Of a stretch of 64,000 nucleotides of DNA, positions 14,066 through 26,800 are shown piece after piece (the stretch's first letter is position 1; every line of letters begins with the position of its first letter). The stretch lies in contig PYIU01000002.1 of the NCBI GenBank assembly GCA_003415625.1, positions 992,001 to 1,056,000 of the forward strand. Direction: 5' to 3'. A program made the position numbers and the translations under genes. Source of the stretch: Aquanectria penicillioides. Lineage: Eukaryota > Ascomycota > Sordariomycetes > Hypocreales > Nectriaceae. The notes beneath the pieces were generated by a model, which saw nothing but the letters and a program-made list of their open reading frames with translations, was not told the origin of the DNA and did not search any database.

Positions 14066-15720
14066 ACTAATAATAGCAGTAATTAAAGTTGCCTATAAAG
14101 CCTATACCTTAATATATATATACCTTAATATTATTAATATTATAATATATAGTCTTTTATATTTTCTATAATATTCTTTTAATAGAATTTTTAGCTAATA
14201 AAATCTAAGGTCTTAATGGCTTTTATATGCCTTATTTTAGGGTTATTATAGTGCCTTTATAAAATCTTTATTTATAATATTTCTTAATTAAGAATTATTA
14301 ATCTTTCTTTATAGAAAAGAGTACTTTATTTATTATAGTAGTAGTTTCTTTTCTTTTTGGCTATTAAATAAACCTTTATTATTTACTATTAATAAAATTT
14401 ATTATTAGCCTATAGTCTATAAATAAAGTCTTTTAGCTTATAAAATAATTGCAATAAAAATGCTATTTTACTCTTTATAAGCTTAATTATAATTAAGTAT
14501 AAAATATACTATTTTAATATAGTAATTCTAGCTTTAAGTAATTCCTTTTAATTAGTTTTTTTTACTGCTATTTATTAAGTATACTTTAATTGCTATATAA
14601 TAGCACTACCCCCCTTTTAGGTATATATAGTAATAATAAAAATAGTTAAGCTTTAATAGTAACTATTTAATCTAATAGTTAAATCTAGCCTTAAAGGTAA
14701 AGGCATCTCTCTTTCTTTAACTATTATAGGCTTTACTCTTTTAAGGCTGGCTTTTATAGCTTATATATATGCCCTAGCAGTTAGGGTTTTACCCTTTAAA
14801 CCTGCAATTATTCTATATATATTTAGCAATAGCTTATCTATTAATTAAAGCTTTACTAATAGTATAGAAATTATATTTTAATAGAAGATTTCTTTTTATA
14901 TATAATTAAAACATTTAAATAGTCTATTAGCTAGGTTTAATTTCTTTAGCTAATACTATATATTAAAGTTAAAGGGTATTAGTTAATAGACTTAATAAAT
15001 GAGCCTTTTTTAAAAGTTCTATATTAATATAAAGACTATACCTTTTAGAGCTTTATAATCTATTAATATTAAAAACTTTTTTAATAGTTTTAATAGATAA
15101 TAGCTTTAGTGCTTTAGGCTTTTTATAATAGCTAAAAGCTTTTATTAGCCTATTGCTTAATATTGTTTTATATTTAAGAGCTTTTTTAACTAATATATAA
15201 TTAATTTCTATTAATTCTTTATTAATTAAAATAAAATACTAGCTATTACCTTAAGGGATATATCTATCTTTATTTTAGTATATAAAGTAAAGTTTTAATA
15301 TTATAAAATAGTTATAAAATAAAAAGCCTTTTTTAGTTTTTAAAATGCTTTTTTAGCTTTTAGGCTTTAAATAAACTTTTTTATTTTATAGCCTTTTTTA
15401 CTACCTTTTAGTATTACTATTAATAGGCTAATTATACTTAAATATTTTAGGATAAATTTTCTATAGAAATTATAAAAGCCTAAAAATACTTAAACCTTTT
15501 AATATATTTAAAGTAGCTTTTATTTAGTAATTATTTATATTTTGCTTAGCTTTATTTTTAGGCTTTTTTAGATTATTATATACCTTAAGAACTTTACTTT
15601 TTATTAGTAAAATGCATATTTAAATAGCTTAATATATAATTATACTTTATAGAGTCTTTATAGGACCTTTAATATATTTTTAGTATATTATTTTTATATT
15701 TTAAAGTATATAATAATATT

Positions 15721-15728
15721 ATTTAAAT
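15721..15728. repeat. Left target-site duplication ATTTAAAT
   Basis: An identical ATTTAAAT directly follows the right end of the insert at 16566-16573. The paralogous copy R1 has only one ATTTAAAT (8786-8793), so the second copy arose on insertion. Confidence 0.85.
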
Positions 15729-15775
15729 GAGAATTGATATTGGCCGCAATAGCTATTGATATTTACCGCAATAGC
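15729..15775 (+). repeat. Left terminal inverted repeat
   Basis: This 47-bp repeat is the inverse of 16519-16565 except at 15750 and 15772. At both positions the left end has T where the right end implies C, each in an ACA-to-ATA context, the direction expected for RIP. Confidence 0.85.
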
Positions 15776-16508
15776 CCCACTTTTTGTTACGTGCAAGACG
15801 GAATATTATTATCCCGGGCCAAACCCCGCCCGAAATTACAACTCCACAACTTAACTTCCCCTTTTCATCTACATATGCCGCCCACATTCGCGGCCGGCCG
15901 CGGAAGGCTGTAAACAGCAAGCTCAAGGTCCCTAACCAACTCAAGGCCGCTGGCCAAGGGCAACAGGACCTCACATCAACCTCAACCCCAACCTCGAGCC
16001 CGGCTTCAACTATAAGCCTCACAGCGACCCTAACCCCAACCCCAACCCCCTAGCAAAGCCAAGTCCCTGCCACACACGACTGGCTACGAGGGCAAGCGCC
16101 TGACGAATACTCTTACAGTTAGAGGTTGAGGCTCAAGCCGGGCCAAGGGTCTCGTCTCGCACTTGAGCGGCGTCCGCAAGAGGATCAAATCCACCTATAA
16201 ACACAACACAAATCGTAACAAGGGCCCGACAGGCTTAAGGAAGCAAGGCAGCAGGCACCCCATTAAGGAACAGCATATCAGCAACGCCGGGCGAAGAGGA
16301 GTGCATTATGGCTGGATCGATATAAACCGCCTAAAATTGGCTCTATATATAGCTATTTACGGTATTGAATTGTAATAAAATGGACTTTTGGAGTAAATTG
16401 GGGTGCGATTTGGGGGTATTTGGTGTATGCTATGACCTGCTAGTAATAAATTGGGTGTGAAGAAGGGAATAAGGGGAAAGAAAATTAAGTCTGGGAGAAA
16501 TTTTAGGC

Positions 16509-16522
16509 GTCACGTGACGCTG
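16509..16522. repeat. 14-bp perfect palindrome GCGTCACGTGACGC near the right transposon end
   Basis: The palindrome overlaps the inner border of the right terminal inverted repeat and contains the CACGTG core bound by basic helix-loop-helix proteins. The left end has only a half-like TTACGTGC at the matching place (15787-15794). Function is unknown; it could be a protein-binding site or a hairpin. Confidence 0.6.
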
Positions 16523-16565
16523 TTGCGGTAAATATCAATAGCTGTTGCGGCCAATATCAATTCTC
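16519..16565 (-). repeat. Right terminal inverted repeat
   Basis: This 47-bp inverse of the left end keeps GCAACAGC where the left end has GCAATAGC twice. It is followed by the target duplication at 16566-16573. Confidence 0.85.
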
Positions 16566-16573
16566 ATTTAAAT
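16566..16573. repeat. Right target-site duplication ATTTAAAT
   Basis: This is the second copy of the 8-bp duplication. The host Gypsy sequence resumes after it exactly as in copy R1. Confidence 0.85.
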
Positions 16574-18323
16574 ATACTATATAATATATATTTAGCAATT
16601 TAATAAGTATTTAATAAATATATACTTAAAAAGTAGCTAATATATTAGTTAAATTAAATAGTATTACTATATATTTAAAGTATCTATATTTTATTTAAAA
16701 TACAGTCTTTTAGTAATTATTAGGCTTAATATAGATTTAATAGTAAGCATTTTAAATATTAATCTTTAAGATTTATTTTATATTAGCTAAATAGTTTAAT
16801 AAATCCTCTATTAATAGCAATAAATAGCAATTCTTAATAGTTATAGCATTAAGATCTTAATAATCTATATATAGTTATAGCATTCTATTCTTTTTTAATA
16901 TAAATAATATAAAGGCTTTTGCTTTATTTATAAAGGTATTAATTTATTTATTTACTATATTTTTAGCAATATATTCTTTTAGGGCTTTTGCCTATTAGCT
17001 ATTAATTAAGTATACTAAACTATATAGTGGCTTTTTACTCTTTTAAAGGTTAATGCTATACTCTACCCTTTTTAAAAGTAGTAGCCCTTTAGTAGCTTTT
17101 TTATTAAATATCTTTTATTTAAACTTTAGCTCTAAAGGCAATACTCTTAAAGCTAGCTTTAGCTCTTTACTTAATTTAACTATTAATTGCTTATTTAATA
17201 ATAATATACTATATATATATATAACTTAAGCTTATTTTCTATTCTATAGGAGTTCTTCTATAAATGCTTTTAGGTTAACTAAAGATATAGGCTTATAGTT
17301 TTAAGTTATAATTTAAGTATTAATCTTTATTTCTTTCTTCTCTATAAAGGCATTAAAAAGAAGTAGATTATTAGCCCCTTTAGGGTATAGTATTTTAATA
17401 AATATTTATTTAATTTTTTAAAAAAAACCCTTTAAATAAATTAAAAAAATATTAATATATATATATTACTAAAAGGAATTACTTTACTTTAAAAATCTTA
17501 TAAGCTAAATGCCTTTTAATTTTTAGCTAAATATAAATTTAGCTTTTTAATTAATTTTATATTAATAAAATTAATTTATATATAGATATTTATATCTATA
17601 TAGATCTTAACTTTAATATGCCCTTAAAGGGCAATTGCTTTACCTATAATAATATTTTTAATTAAAATTATTTTTAGTTTTAATATAAAAACTTTAGCTA
17701 TAGTCCTTATATCTCTTTATTTTTTAAGGAATCTTAAGGTTCTTTAAGTATAATATTAATAGGTTAAATCTATATATATTTTTATAGTTAGGCTAGCTTT
17801 AGCTTATAGCTTTAATCCTTAAAGCTCTTTTTAAATAGCTTATAGTCTATAGCTAAATAGCCTAGCCTATTGCAATTATAGTAGTATAGTTAATTTAATT
17901 TATTGCCTTTTAGCTTATTGCTATATAGTTATTATTTTTGCAATTTACCTAAAGTATATAGACCCTTTAGGCTATAGAAACTTATACTCCCTTTAGATAA
18001 AGGCCTTAAATAGCTCTTTAAATAGATTGCTTTTTAAGGTCTATTTAAGCTATTAAAAGAATAGCTTCTTTTATAATTCTTACTTAAAGCTTATTTATTT
18101 TCCTTTTTAATATAGGCCTATAGCCTTTCTGCCTTATAGGCTATATCCTTTAGTTTTAGAAGGTTTACTTATTTATAGTTTATCTTCTTCTTTAAAGATT
18201 TCTATAAGCTATAGTAGTATTAATAGGCCCTATTTTTACTTTCTTCTTTATAGTTTAAAGTCCTTAAGGATAGATATATTGCACTTTAAGTATAAAAGTA
18301 ATCTATTAGGGATTGCTTAATAG

Positions 18324-20305
18324 ACTATTAAAGTTTTAGTAGTTTATTTTATAATTCTCTCTTTTAAAGGTTTAAGTTTATATATTTCTTTTATATAAAG
18401 TTAATAAAGTCTTACTATAAAGGGCTCTTTAGGCTCTTTTTATAGTTTCTCTATTAAGTTTATAGGCTAAAGTTAAATTTAATTATTGCCTATTATATTT
18501 TCTATATATTAATATAGCTTAATTAAAGATTATTTATTAATTTAATAGCTTTTATTTAATTATTAATTTTTATATTTATTATATTTTCTATAAGGGTTTT
18601 ATAATTATAAAATAAAGGTTTTTTATAGTCTTTTTTTAAATTTATTATAAAGCAATTAATTAATTATTTTAGGATCTATATTTATATTAATTACTGCTTT
18701 ATTATTATTAACTATTATTTAATAAGTATTTAAATAACTTATTATAAGGCCCTACCTTATAGCTTCTTTATGCTTTATTATAAAGGTATATTATATTTAT
18801 TAAATATTTTTTAATAGGTTTATTTACCTTAAGATATTAATCTTAAGTTATAGCCTAATTAATATATATAGAAGTCTATTAATGCATTCTATTTTAAACT
18901 TCTTAAAGCTTTTTTAGCTATTAGCCTATTAATAGAATCTTAATTAATTAATTTTAAGGGCTATTAATATCCCCCTTTCTTTTAGAATTAAAGAATAATT
19001 AGCTTATTAAAGTTCTATTATTAATATATTAGCAATCCCTTAAGTTATTTATTAATTAATTGTATAGTTCCCTTTATTTTATGCTATATTAATTACTCTA
19101 TAGGGTATAAAAGTTAAAGAATTATAAGGGTTAGTTAATTAAGGTAATATAAAATAGGTCTTTAGGTAACTTATATATTATATATAAGCTTTAATTTACT
19201 AAGCATTAATTTATTGCTTAATAATATATCTTTTATTTAAGGTATAGTAGTATATTTATATAGCTGTGCTTAAGAGCCCTACTATTTATTAAAGTAAGTT
19301 CTCTATCTTTTTATACTATTAAAGTTTTAATAGCTTATTTTATAATTCCCTTTCTTAAAGGTTTAAATCTATATATTTCTTTTATATAAAATTAATAAAG
19401 TCTTACTATAAAGGGCTCTTTAGGCTCCCTTTATAGTTTCTTTATTAAGTTTATAAACTAAAGTTAAATTTAATTATTATTTATTATATTTTTTATATAT
19501 TAATATAGCTTAATTAAAGATTATTTATTAATTTAATAGCTTTTATTTAATTATTAATTTTTATATTTATTGCATTTTTTATAAAGGTTTTATAATTATA
19601 AAATAAGGGTTTTTTATAGTTCTTTCTTAAGTTTATTATAAAGCAATTAATTAATTATTTTAAAATTTATATTTATATTAACTATTACTTTATTATTATT
19701 AACTATTATTTAATAAGCATTTAAATAATTTATTATAAAGCGTTACTTTATAGCTTCTTTATACTTTATTATAAAAGTATATTATATTTATTAAATATTT
19801 TTTAATAGATTTATTTACTTTAAGATATTAATTTTAAATTATAGCTTAATTAATATATATAAAAGTCTATTAATATATTCTATTTTAAACTCTTTAAAGC
19901 TTTTTTAGCTATTAGTCTATTAATAGAATTTTAATTAATTAGTTTTAAAGGCTATTAGTATCCCCCTTTCTTTTAGAATTAAAAAGTAATTAGCTTATTA
20001 AGGTTTTATTGCTAATATATTAGCAATCCCTTAAGTTATTTATTAATTAATTATATAGTTTCCTTTATTTTATATTGCATTAATTACCCTATAGGGTATA
20101 GAAGTTAAAGAATTATAAGGATTAGCTAATTAAAGTAATATAAAATAGATCTTTAGGTAATTTATATATTATATATAAGCTTTAACTTATTAAGTATTAA
20201 TTTATTGCTTAGTAATATATCTTTTATTTAAAGTATAGTAGTATATCTATATAGCTATATTTAAGAGCCCTACTATCTATTAAGGTAAGTCCTTTATCTC
20301 TTTAT
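18324..20305. repeat. Tandem duplication of a 991-bp unit
   Basis: The unit starting ACTATTAAAGTTTTA at 18324 starts again at 19315. The two copies run in parallel to 19314 and 20305 and differ mostly by C/T and G/A changes. The unit lies where the 5' LTR of the minus-strand Gypsy copy R2 would be expected, so two adjacent LTRs are possible. This was not confirmed because no matching LTR was found on the other side. Confidence 0.75.
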
Positions 20306-20546
20306 AATAATTATTATATTACTATATAGCTATAAATAAAATAGCTTTATTAAATAGGCAAATTATACAATTTAAAAGAAAGTAAGAAATATAATAATAG
20401 TAATAAATATCCCTTTTAGGCTATAAAAAGAGATTATCCTTATAATTATATATATTGCTAATATTATAGCAATAAAATTATTAAACTAAAAGACCCCTTA
20501 TAAAGTTTACTTTATAGATTTAATCCTAAAAAAGAAATATATATTT
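20306..20546. other. Unassigned AT-rich spacer
   Basis: RIPed sequence lies between the tandem 991-bp units and the dispersed repeat block. I recognise nothing in it. Confidence 0.6.
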
Positions 20547-20662
20547 ATTATAGTTTATTTATTCTATTATAAATAGTATTAAAAGTAATAGTCTTAATAA
20601 TAGAACTATTATACTACTTATCTTACAATTATATTAAAAGGTATATATATAGGCTTTATAAT
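20547..20662. repeat. Left half of the dispersed repeat block split by the 12.4-kb element
   Basis: This matches 6842-6956. The last five bases, ATAAT (20658-20662), recur at 33074-33078 immediately after the right LTR, a 5-bp target duplication typical of LTR retrotransposons. The right half of the block continues at 33079-33280. Confidence 0.7.
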
Positions 20663-21044
20663 ATATTAGTAGACAGGGACACTAGCTAAAACACACACCC
20701 CACCCAAAAGGGTATAGGGTAAGCAGGTTCAATTGAAGACCAAACAGCCTTCCTAAGCAGCTACAAACAATTTAAAAGAGTATTAAAGCATTTAATTGAA
20801 TGCTTTAGAGTGTCCCTTAAAGAAAAGAAAGAAAGAAAATAAGGCAGAAAGTCATAAATAAAGTAATATTATAAGGGGCTGCATTAAGACTTTAATAGGG
20901 TCTAAATATAAAGAATTTAAAATTTTAAAAATAAAAATTAATTAAAGAAAACTGCCTATTTATTTCCTATATCTTTAAGGTCCCTTTTATCTTTTTAACT
21001 AATTTAATAATAGATTAATCTATATTACTTTAGACTTTAATTTA
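20663..21044 (-). repeat. 3' LTR of the 12.4-kb Gypsy element (element orientation)
   Basis: At 382 bp it is equal in length to 32692-33073. Differences are almost all C/T or G/A. The first 140 bp keep many CpA sites (for example ACACACACC, CCAAACAGCC) that are TpA in the other LTR, so this copy is less mutated there. Confidence 0.85.
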
Positions 21045-24000
21045 TCCCTTTTTAATGCCTTAATGCTTGCCCTTAAGTAAACTAAAGGCATAATATAAAA
21101 GGAAAACTTTAAGCTTAATCTATTTAAATGTAAAGAAAATCTTAAAGGAAGCATTTAATTAAATGCTTTATATTTATAATCTATTATTTAACTTACTATT
21201 ATCTCCCTTTATAATTTATTTTGCTTTTAATACTTAACCTTTCTATTTTAACTTTACTATTACCTTCCTTTATAATGCAGTTTTTAATTATAGTATTAAT
21301 TAATATAAAACTAGTAAGTAGGAATTAAAGGTTTAAATAGCTTATAAGCAGTAGTTATAATCTTATTCTATTAGTTTATTAAGATTAACCCTTTTAGTAT
21401 ATAAAAGATCTAGCTCTTTATTTAAAGGAGTTTAAGAATAGCCTATTAATTAATTTAAGGTAAATTTATTTATTTAATTTTAATAATTATCTTTCTTTTA
21501 GTAAAGGCAATATAGTTTAGGTTATAATTATTTTATTAGATTTAAATAGCAATATTAGTAATATTTCTAACTATAGTATTAGCAATTATAGTATAATTCC
21601 TTTTTTTTACTATATACTTAATTAATTAAGAAATTAATAAAGGCAATATAAAGCGCTTATAAAAACTCTATTTATTATTTTTAGCAGTAAATAAATTTAA
21701 GTCTATTTAATTAAATTGCTATAAAATAGCTAACTTAAATAAAAATACCTATTAAATTAATTAAATTAACTTAATTATTTACCTTTTACCTAAAGAGTTA
21801 ATAAATATTTAATTAAATGCATTAAAATAAATAAATATATTTTAATTAATTTAGATTTCTTTTTTAAGTGCACTTAATTAAATAGTGCTTATATAAATTA
21901 ATAAGCTAATAGGCAATTTATATAAGGGCTAAATAGATTTAATTATTAATTTAGGCTTAATAGTAGGTTTAAGGGCAAGAGTCTTAAACTTAAGGTATAG
22001 ACTATAAAGGTAAGTTGCTTTAATGCTTTAATTTTAGCGGTTTAAGGCTTATTTAAAACCTTCTTTTTTATTATTACTTAAGGTAATAATAACTTTAGTG
22101 GATTTATTAATTTTAATAGGAAATCTATTTATTATTTAATATCTATAGGTTTAATAGCATTTAATTAAATTATTAGCTAAAAGATAGTAAGGCAATTAAA
22201 GGCCTAATAGTAAAGGTAGACTTATTTAATAGCTATTACTTTAGGGATTAAGTGGCTTTAGGATAATTTAATATTTATTTTTAGAAATTTAATAATTAAC
22301 TCCCTTTTAGCTTATTATATAATAATCTTTTAGATTAGTATAGAGCTATTAAGTATTAAGGGAATTATTTTAAAATCTTAAGATATAGGTAGATTTTTAG
22401 GTTTTAATAAATTCTATAAGCTTATATTAATTAAAGAACTTTTTATTAGTAATATTAAGTTCATTAAGGATAATAGTATTAATAAAGTCTTATATTTAAT
22501 TGGCATTTAAAGCAATTAATTAAGTACTTTTCCCTTACTTGCATTTAGTAAGAATTTAATTGCAATGCATTAATACTAAAGGGGGATTATTAATAGCATT
22601 ATATTTACTATTAAAGATTAAGGGCTAAGTTATAAAGCATTTAATAATTAAAGTTTTAGTAAGTTTAACTATTTTATAGATATTAAGGAAAAGAAAGAAA
22701 GCATTTAAAAAGCTATATTTTTAATTTCTAGCTTACTTAATAATAGGTATAATAAAAACTAAGAAATTATAGGGCAGCTCTATTTTAATTATAATCTCCC
22801 TTTATATTATAGTAAGTATAATAGCTTATTTATTCTAAAGGATATTAGTAGTATTATAAATAATTAAATGCCTTAGCTATCTATTTTAAATAAAGAAGCT
22901 TTAATAAATAGCATTAATAAAATAAATAAAGCTAATTAATAGCCTTTTATTATATATTGCTTATTAGAACTCTATAGGCATAAAACCAATTAAATATTTA
23001 ATCTTTTTAATATTTATTCCTTTTAGTAAAAGCTTATAAAAGAAGCTTTTTTGCTTTTATTTATTCTTTTTAATCTTAATGCTTGCAATTAAAAGATTGG
23101 TTTAGTAAATTGTAAGGATATTAATAAGTCTATAGGTAAGGGTAGTAAGAAAAGCTTAAATACTAAAGTTTAAGGCCATTTCCTTTTTCTATAGGTTTTT
23201 AAATAAGTCCTATAGATCTTAATAATAAAATGTTTAAGCTTAATAAGAGTTAAAAGGGAAGTCTTTAAAGCAATTAATATTAATAAGCTAAGAATTTAAA
23301 TTGCTTTTATTATCTAAAATAGATTAAGTTTTTAATTTATTAAACTAATAATTCTAATTTATTTAAGGGTAAAATAGTATAGATTAACTATTAAGCAATT
23401 AATTAAATATTTTAGTAGTGTTTTTTTTTACTAAAAGAAAAGAAATCTTTAATTCTACCTTTATTTTAAATAACTCCTTTAGCTATATAAAGGTCTTTAC
23501 TTAATATTAAAAATTGCACCTTTAAAGTAGTTATACTTAAGGTTGCTTTTTTTAGCCTTATTATAGAATAGAGTAAAGATTAATAAAGGGTTTAAAAGCT
23601 TATAATTAAATGCTTATAACTTAAAAGATAAAGATTATTAGTATTTTATAGGTATTATAAATAAAGTTAAAATAATATAATTTACTATAAAATTGTTAAA
23701 AGGAGGGAAAGAGTTATAGGTATAAGGCAGATTAATATAATTTAGGTACCTTTATTTTTAGTTTAGTATTATTTAAGTAAATTACTATTTTAATATTTAT
23801 ATATATATAAATATTAATAAGTTTCTTAAAATAGTATACTTTTTAATATTTAATAAGAATTTTATTAATATTTAGTTTTTACCTTAAATCTTAAGGGTTA
23901 ATTTCCTATTTATTATAAGAGTACTATATTAGCCCCCCTTTTATTCCTTCCTTTTTAGCTTATTATTCTTTACCTTTTTAATTCTTTTATACCTTTAGTT

Positions 24001-26426
24001 ATTATTGCAATTTTTATTCTTTATTTTATAATAGCTTTATATTGCAATAAGCTTAAGTCTCTTGCCTCTATACCTTATAATTGTCTCCTTAATGTACGCA
24101 ATCTTACTATTAGCTATATTTAGGCTTTTGAATTCTTTTATTAATGCTTTATTTATTAGTATACTTATAATAGTTTCTTTTGTAAGGCTTTAATTAATGC
24201 TATTAATACTGCTATTAAATAATTAATAAATATCTCTTTTTGCATTACTTTTTAATTATTGTTTTTATTTAGTAATTAATTAAATACTTTTAGATTTAGC
24301 AATACTTTAATATTTAGATTTATAGCTTTTAAGCTCTTAATTAACTTAGCTAGCCCTTATATATTAAAATTGCCTTTAAGGAAGATAGTAAGTAAACTAA
24401 TTGCAAATTTACTTAATAGTTTATTTTGCAATTGCTATTTTATAATTTAATACTTTATTTTAAAGCAAACCTTTTCCTTTAGCGCTAACTTTAGTCTATA
24501 TATATTCCTATAAAATAGGCTTATTTAATAGGGTATTTTTTAATTTAGCTATTAACTTGCCTTAAGTATATTAAGGCATTTATTATTGCCTTTATTAAAT
24601 ATACTAACTCTCTTATATATTATAAATATATTTAATTATATACTTTTATAGTTTTTACCTATAATAAATATATCCTTACTCCCTTTTATATATATATTTT
24701 AGCATTAAATTATATAGGTAGCTACTATACTAATTATATTTAAAATAGTTAATTTAAATGCAAATAGAGCTTCCTTTATAGATATTAACTAAAGGGTTTT
24801 TATAAAGGCCTTTATAACTTTCCTTTAGATAGTATAGATACTATTAGTAAGTCTATTTAGCTATTAACTTTTACAGTAGATTTTTTTAGGCTAATTACTT
24901 GCCTATAAATTGTATACAGTTTTCCTATTAGCAATATAGCTAGTAATTATTAGTTAATTAAATAGGCATAAAAAGTATTTAATTAAAAGCATAAAATAGA
25001 TTTTAATTAATAAAAATAATAGTCTTTAGCTTATCTTTTAATATAGATTAATTAAGTATAGTTTTTAATTTATTAATAATAGTTTAATAAATAGAAAATA
25101 GTACTATAAAGCAATTAATTAAATATTTCTATACTCTTTAAGGCTATTGCTATTATTATATTATTTTAATAACCTTAAAATTTAATTTCTATTAAATATA
25201 TTTAGATTTTTAAATTTTTTATAGACATTAATACTTTATTTTCTGCTATTTTTTATACATTTTTATTTATTTTTAAATAATTTTAACCCTTTTGCTATAG
25301 TTTTTAGGCGTTTTTATTTTATTTTTATTAATTTTTAGTATAATTTTTAAAGTTTTTAAATAGATTTTTAAAGGATTTTTAAGGATTTTTAGCATTTTCT
25401 TAAGGTTTTTAGCTAATTTTTAATTATTTTTATTTAGTTTTATTTAATTTTACTATTTTTTTGCTTGCTTTTAATTGCTCTTTATTTTGCTTTCTTACTT
25501 TATTTTAAGTGGCTTATCTTTTTTTAGTATAGTATTAATTTTAATGTTTTTACTTCTCCCTTTTTAACCTTTAGTATCTCTCCTTTAATAGCAATTTAGC
25601 TATTTTTAGTTTAATGCTATTACTAACTATTTAATTAATTGCTTACTATATTTTAATATTGCATTTACTAATTGCTATTTATCTTTAGAATTTAAACTTT
25701 AATAATCTCTTTAGGCCTAATATAGATATATATTATAGTATTATTATTTAAGCTTTTTATAGCATTTAAATTAAGTTTATTTTATTCCTACTATTCTATA
25801 GATTTAGTTTATATTTAATTAAATACTTCCCTTTCTTTCCTTACCTTTAGTAGTACTTTCTAACTTGCATTAAGAGTCTCTTTATTATCCTTACTTACCT
25901 ACTATCTATTCTTATCCTTTATAAACTTTCTTAATTAATTACTATAGATTATATTAAGAAGCTTAACTTTATTTATAGTATTAAGGATATAACTCTTTAT
26001 TTTATTAAATGTATTAGTAATTCTATAAAGGCCTAATTAATGCAGCTTTATCTTTATAATATAAAATATATTCTTTTAATTTTATATATTATACTAAAGA
26101 ATTAAATCTCTAATAGTAAAAGGCTCTTTATATAGTCTATATTAATTCTTTTTAATCTCTTTATTAGCAATTAACCTTTAGAATGTAGTTATTTATTGCT
26201 TAGCTTTTTCTATATTTTTTTGCTTTTACTTTAGGATCCTAATCCTTTATTTAAGTAAGTCTTTAGTAAAGATTATATTATTTTATTTAATTAAATGCTA
26301 TATAGGCACTTCTATTTCTAAAGGAAGGATTAGCTTCTATCTATAGAGTAAATAAAAAGGTAATCTTCTATATAAGGTATAAATAGCTACTCTTTTAGCT
26401 AATAAAGCTATTAATAAAATATCTAT

Positions 26427-26800
26427 TTATTTTCCTTTTTCTTTACCCTTTTTCTTTAGGAAACTTATTATAGTAGTATAACTACCTTTAATAAATCTAT
26501 TTGCTTTAAGGTTATAAGTAGAAATATTAATAATTTCTATACTAAGGCTATTAAAATCTTTAGGAATCCCTTTTATAATCTCTTTTCTATTATTAATAAC
26601 TACTCTTTTTAGCATTTTATACTAATAGTGCAATTTTCTAAGGAATTTTGCAATATAGTAACTATTTAATTTTAAGATTGGCTTAACCTCTATCTATTTA
26701 TAAAGATTGCATTTAGCTTTTAATATAAATCTAAATTCTTTATTAAAAGGTATATACTATCTATTAAAATAAATCTTTATTATTAGGTAAATAGGCTTAA
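26427..26800 (-). pseudogene. Integrase relic of the 12.4-kb Gypsy element
   Basis: A 62-codon open frame at 26615-26427 retains ISTYNLKANRFIKGSY, which corresponds to the integrase block with N-x-Q-A-N-G-x-x-E-R-G-H before the last catalytic Glu. Here the Glu position reads Lys, a RIP-type change. The N-terminal part, which should hold the two Asp residues, lies just upstream (toward 26800) and is broken. The small ORF is a fossil of pol, not a gene. Confidence 0.65.

Larger units (their letters stand above)
15729..16565. mobile_element. Non-autonomous inverted-repeat DNA transposon with 8-bp target duplication
   Basis: This 837-bp segment of ordinary base composition stands out sharply from the AT-rich DNA on both sides. 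It begins GAGAATTGATATTGGCCGC and ends with the inverse. The 47-bp terminal inverted repeats (15729-15775 and 16519-16565) differ at two positions. Each end contains a near-tandem pair of about 22 bp (ATTGATATTggCCGC / ATTGATATTtaCCGC). An 8-bp duplication and a clean empty site in copy R1 prove insertion. Eight-base duplications are typical of hAT and some other superfamilies, but the ends do not look like a textbook hAT terminus, so the superfamily is open. Open frames at 15784-16053 (89 codons) and 16163-16375 (70 codons), both plus strand, lack an ATG start. The first has an AT-hook-like RGRPRK near codons 37-42. No transposase was recognised. Confidence 0.85.
13640..20305 (-). mobile_element. 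RIP-degraded Gypsy element, repeat copy R2, interrupted by an inverted-repeat transposon
   Basis: Read on the minus strand, the order is a tandem terminal repeat (20305-18324), reverse transcriptase (split at 15728/16574), then an integrase core at about 14065-13650. RT before integrase is the Ty3/Gypsy order. The integrase relic shows DFIIKLPNS, ISNRNKLFIS and the AHYP/INQVLKKYL region, matching the three blocks of the D,D,E core with RIP-type substitutions and stops. The segment 14099-18329 pairs with 7169-10550. No 3' LTR was located on the left. The inserted transposon is listed separately. Confidence 0.75.

Noticed and set aside
16028..16050. Telomere-like CCCTAACCCCAACCCC in the transposon
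   Set aside because: It contains a single CCCTAA followed by CCCCAA units, is short, and is internal to a mobile element, so it is not a telomere remnant.
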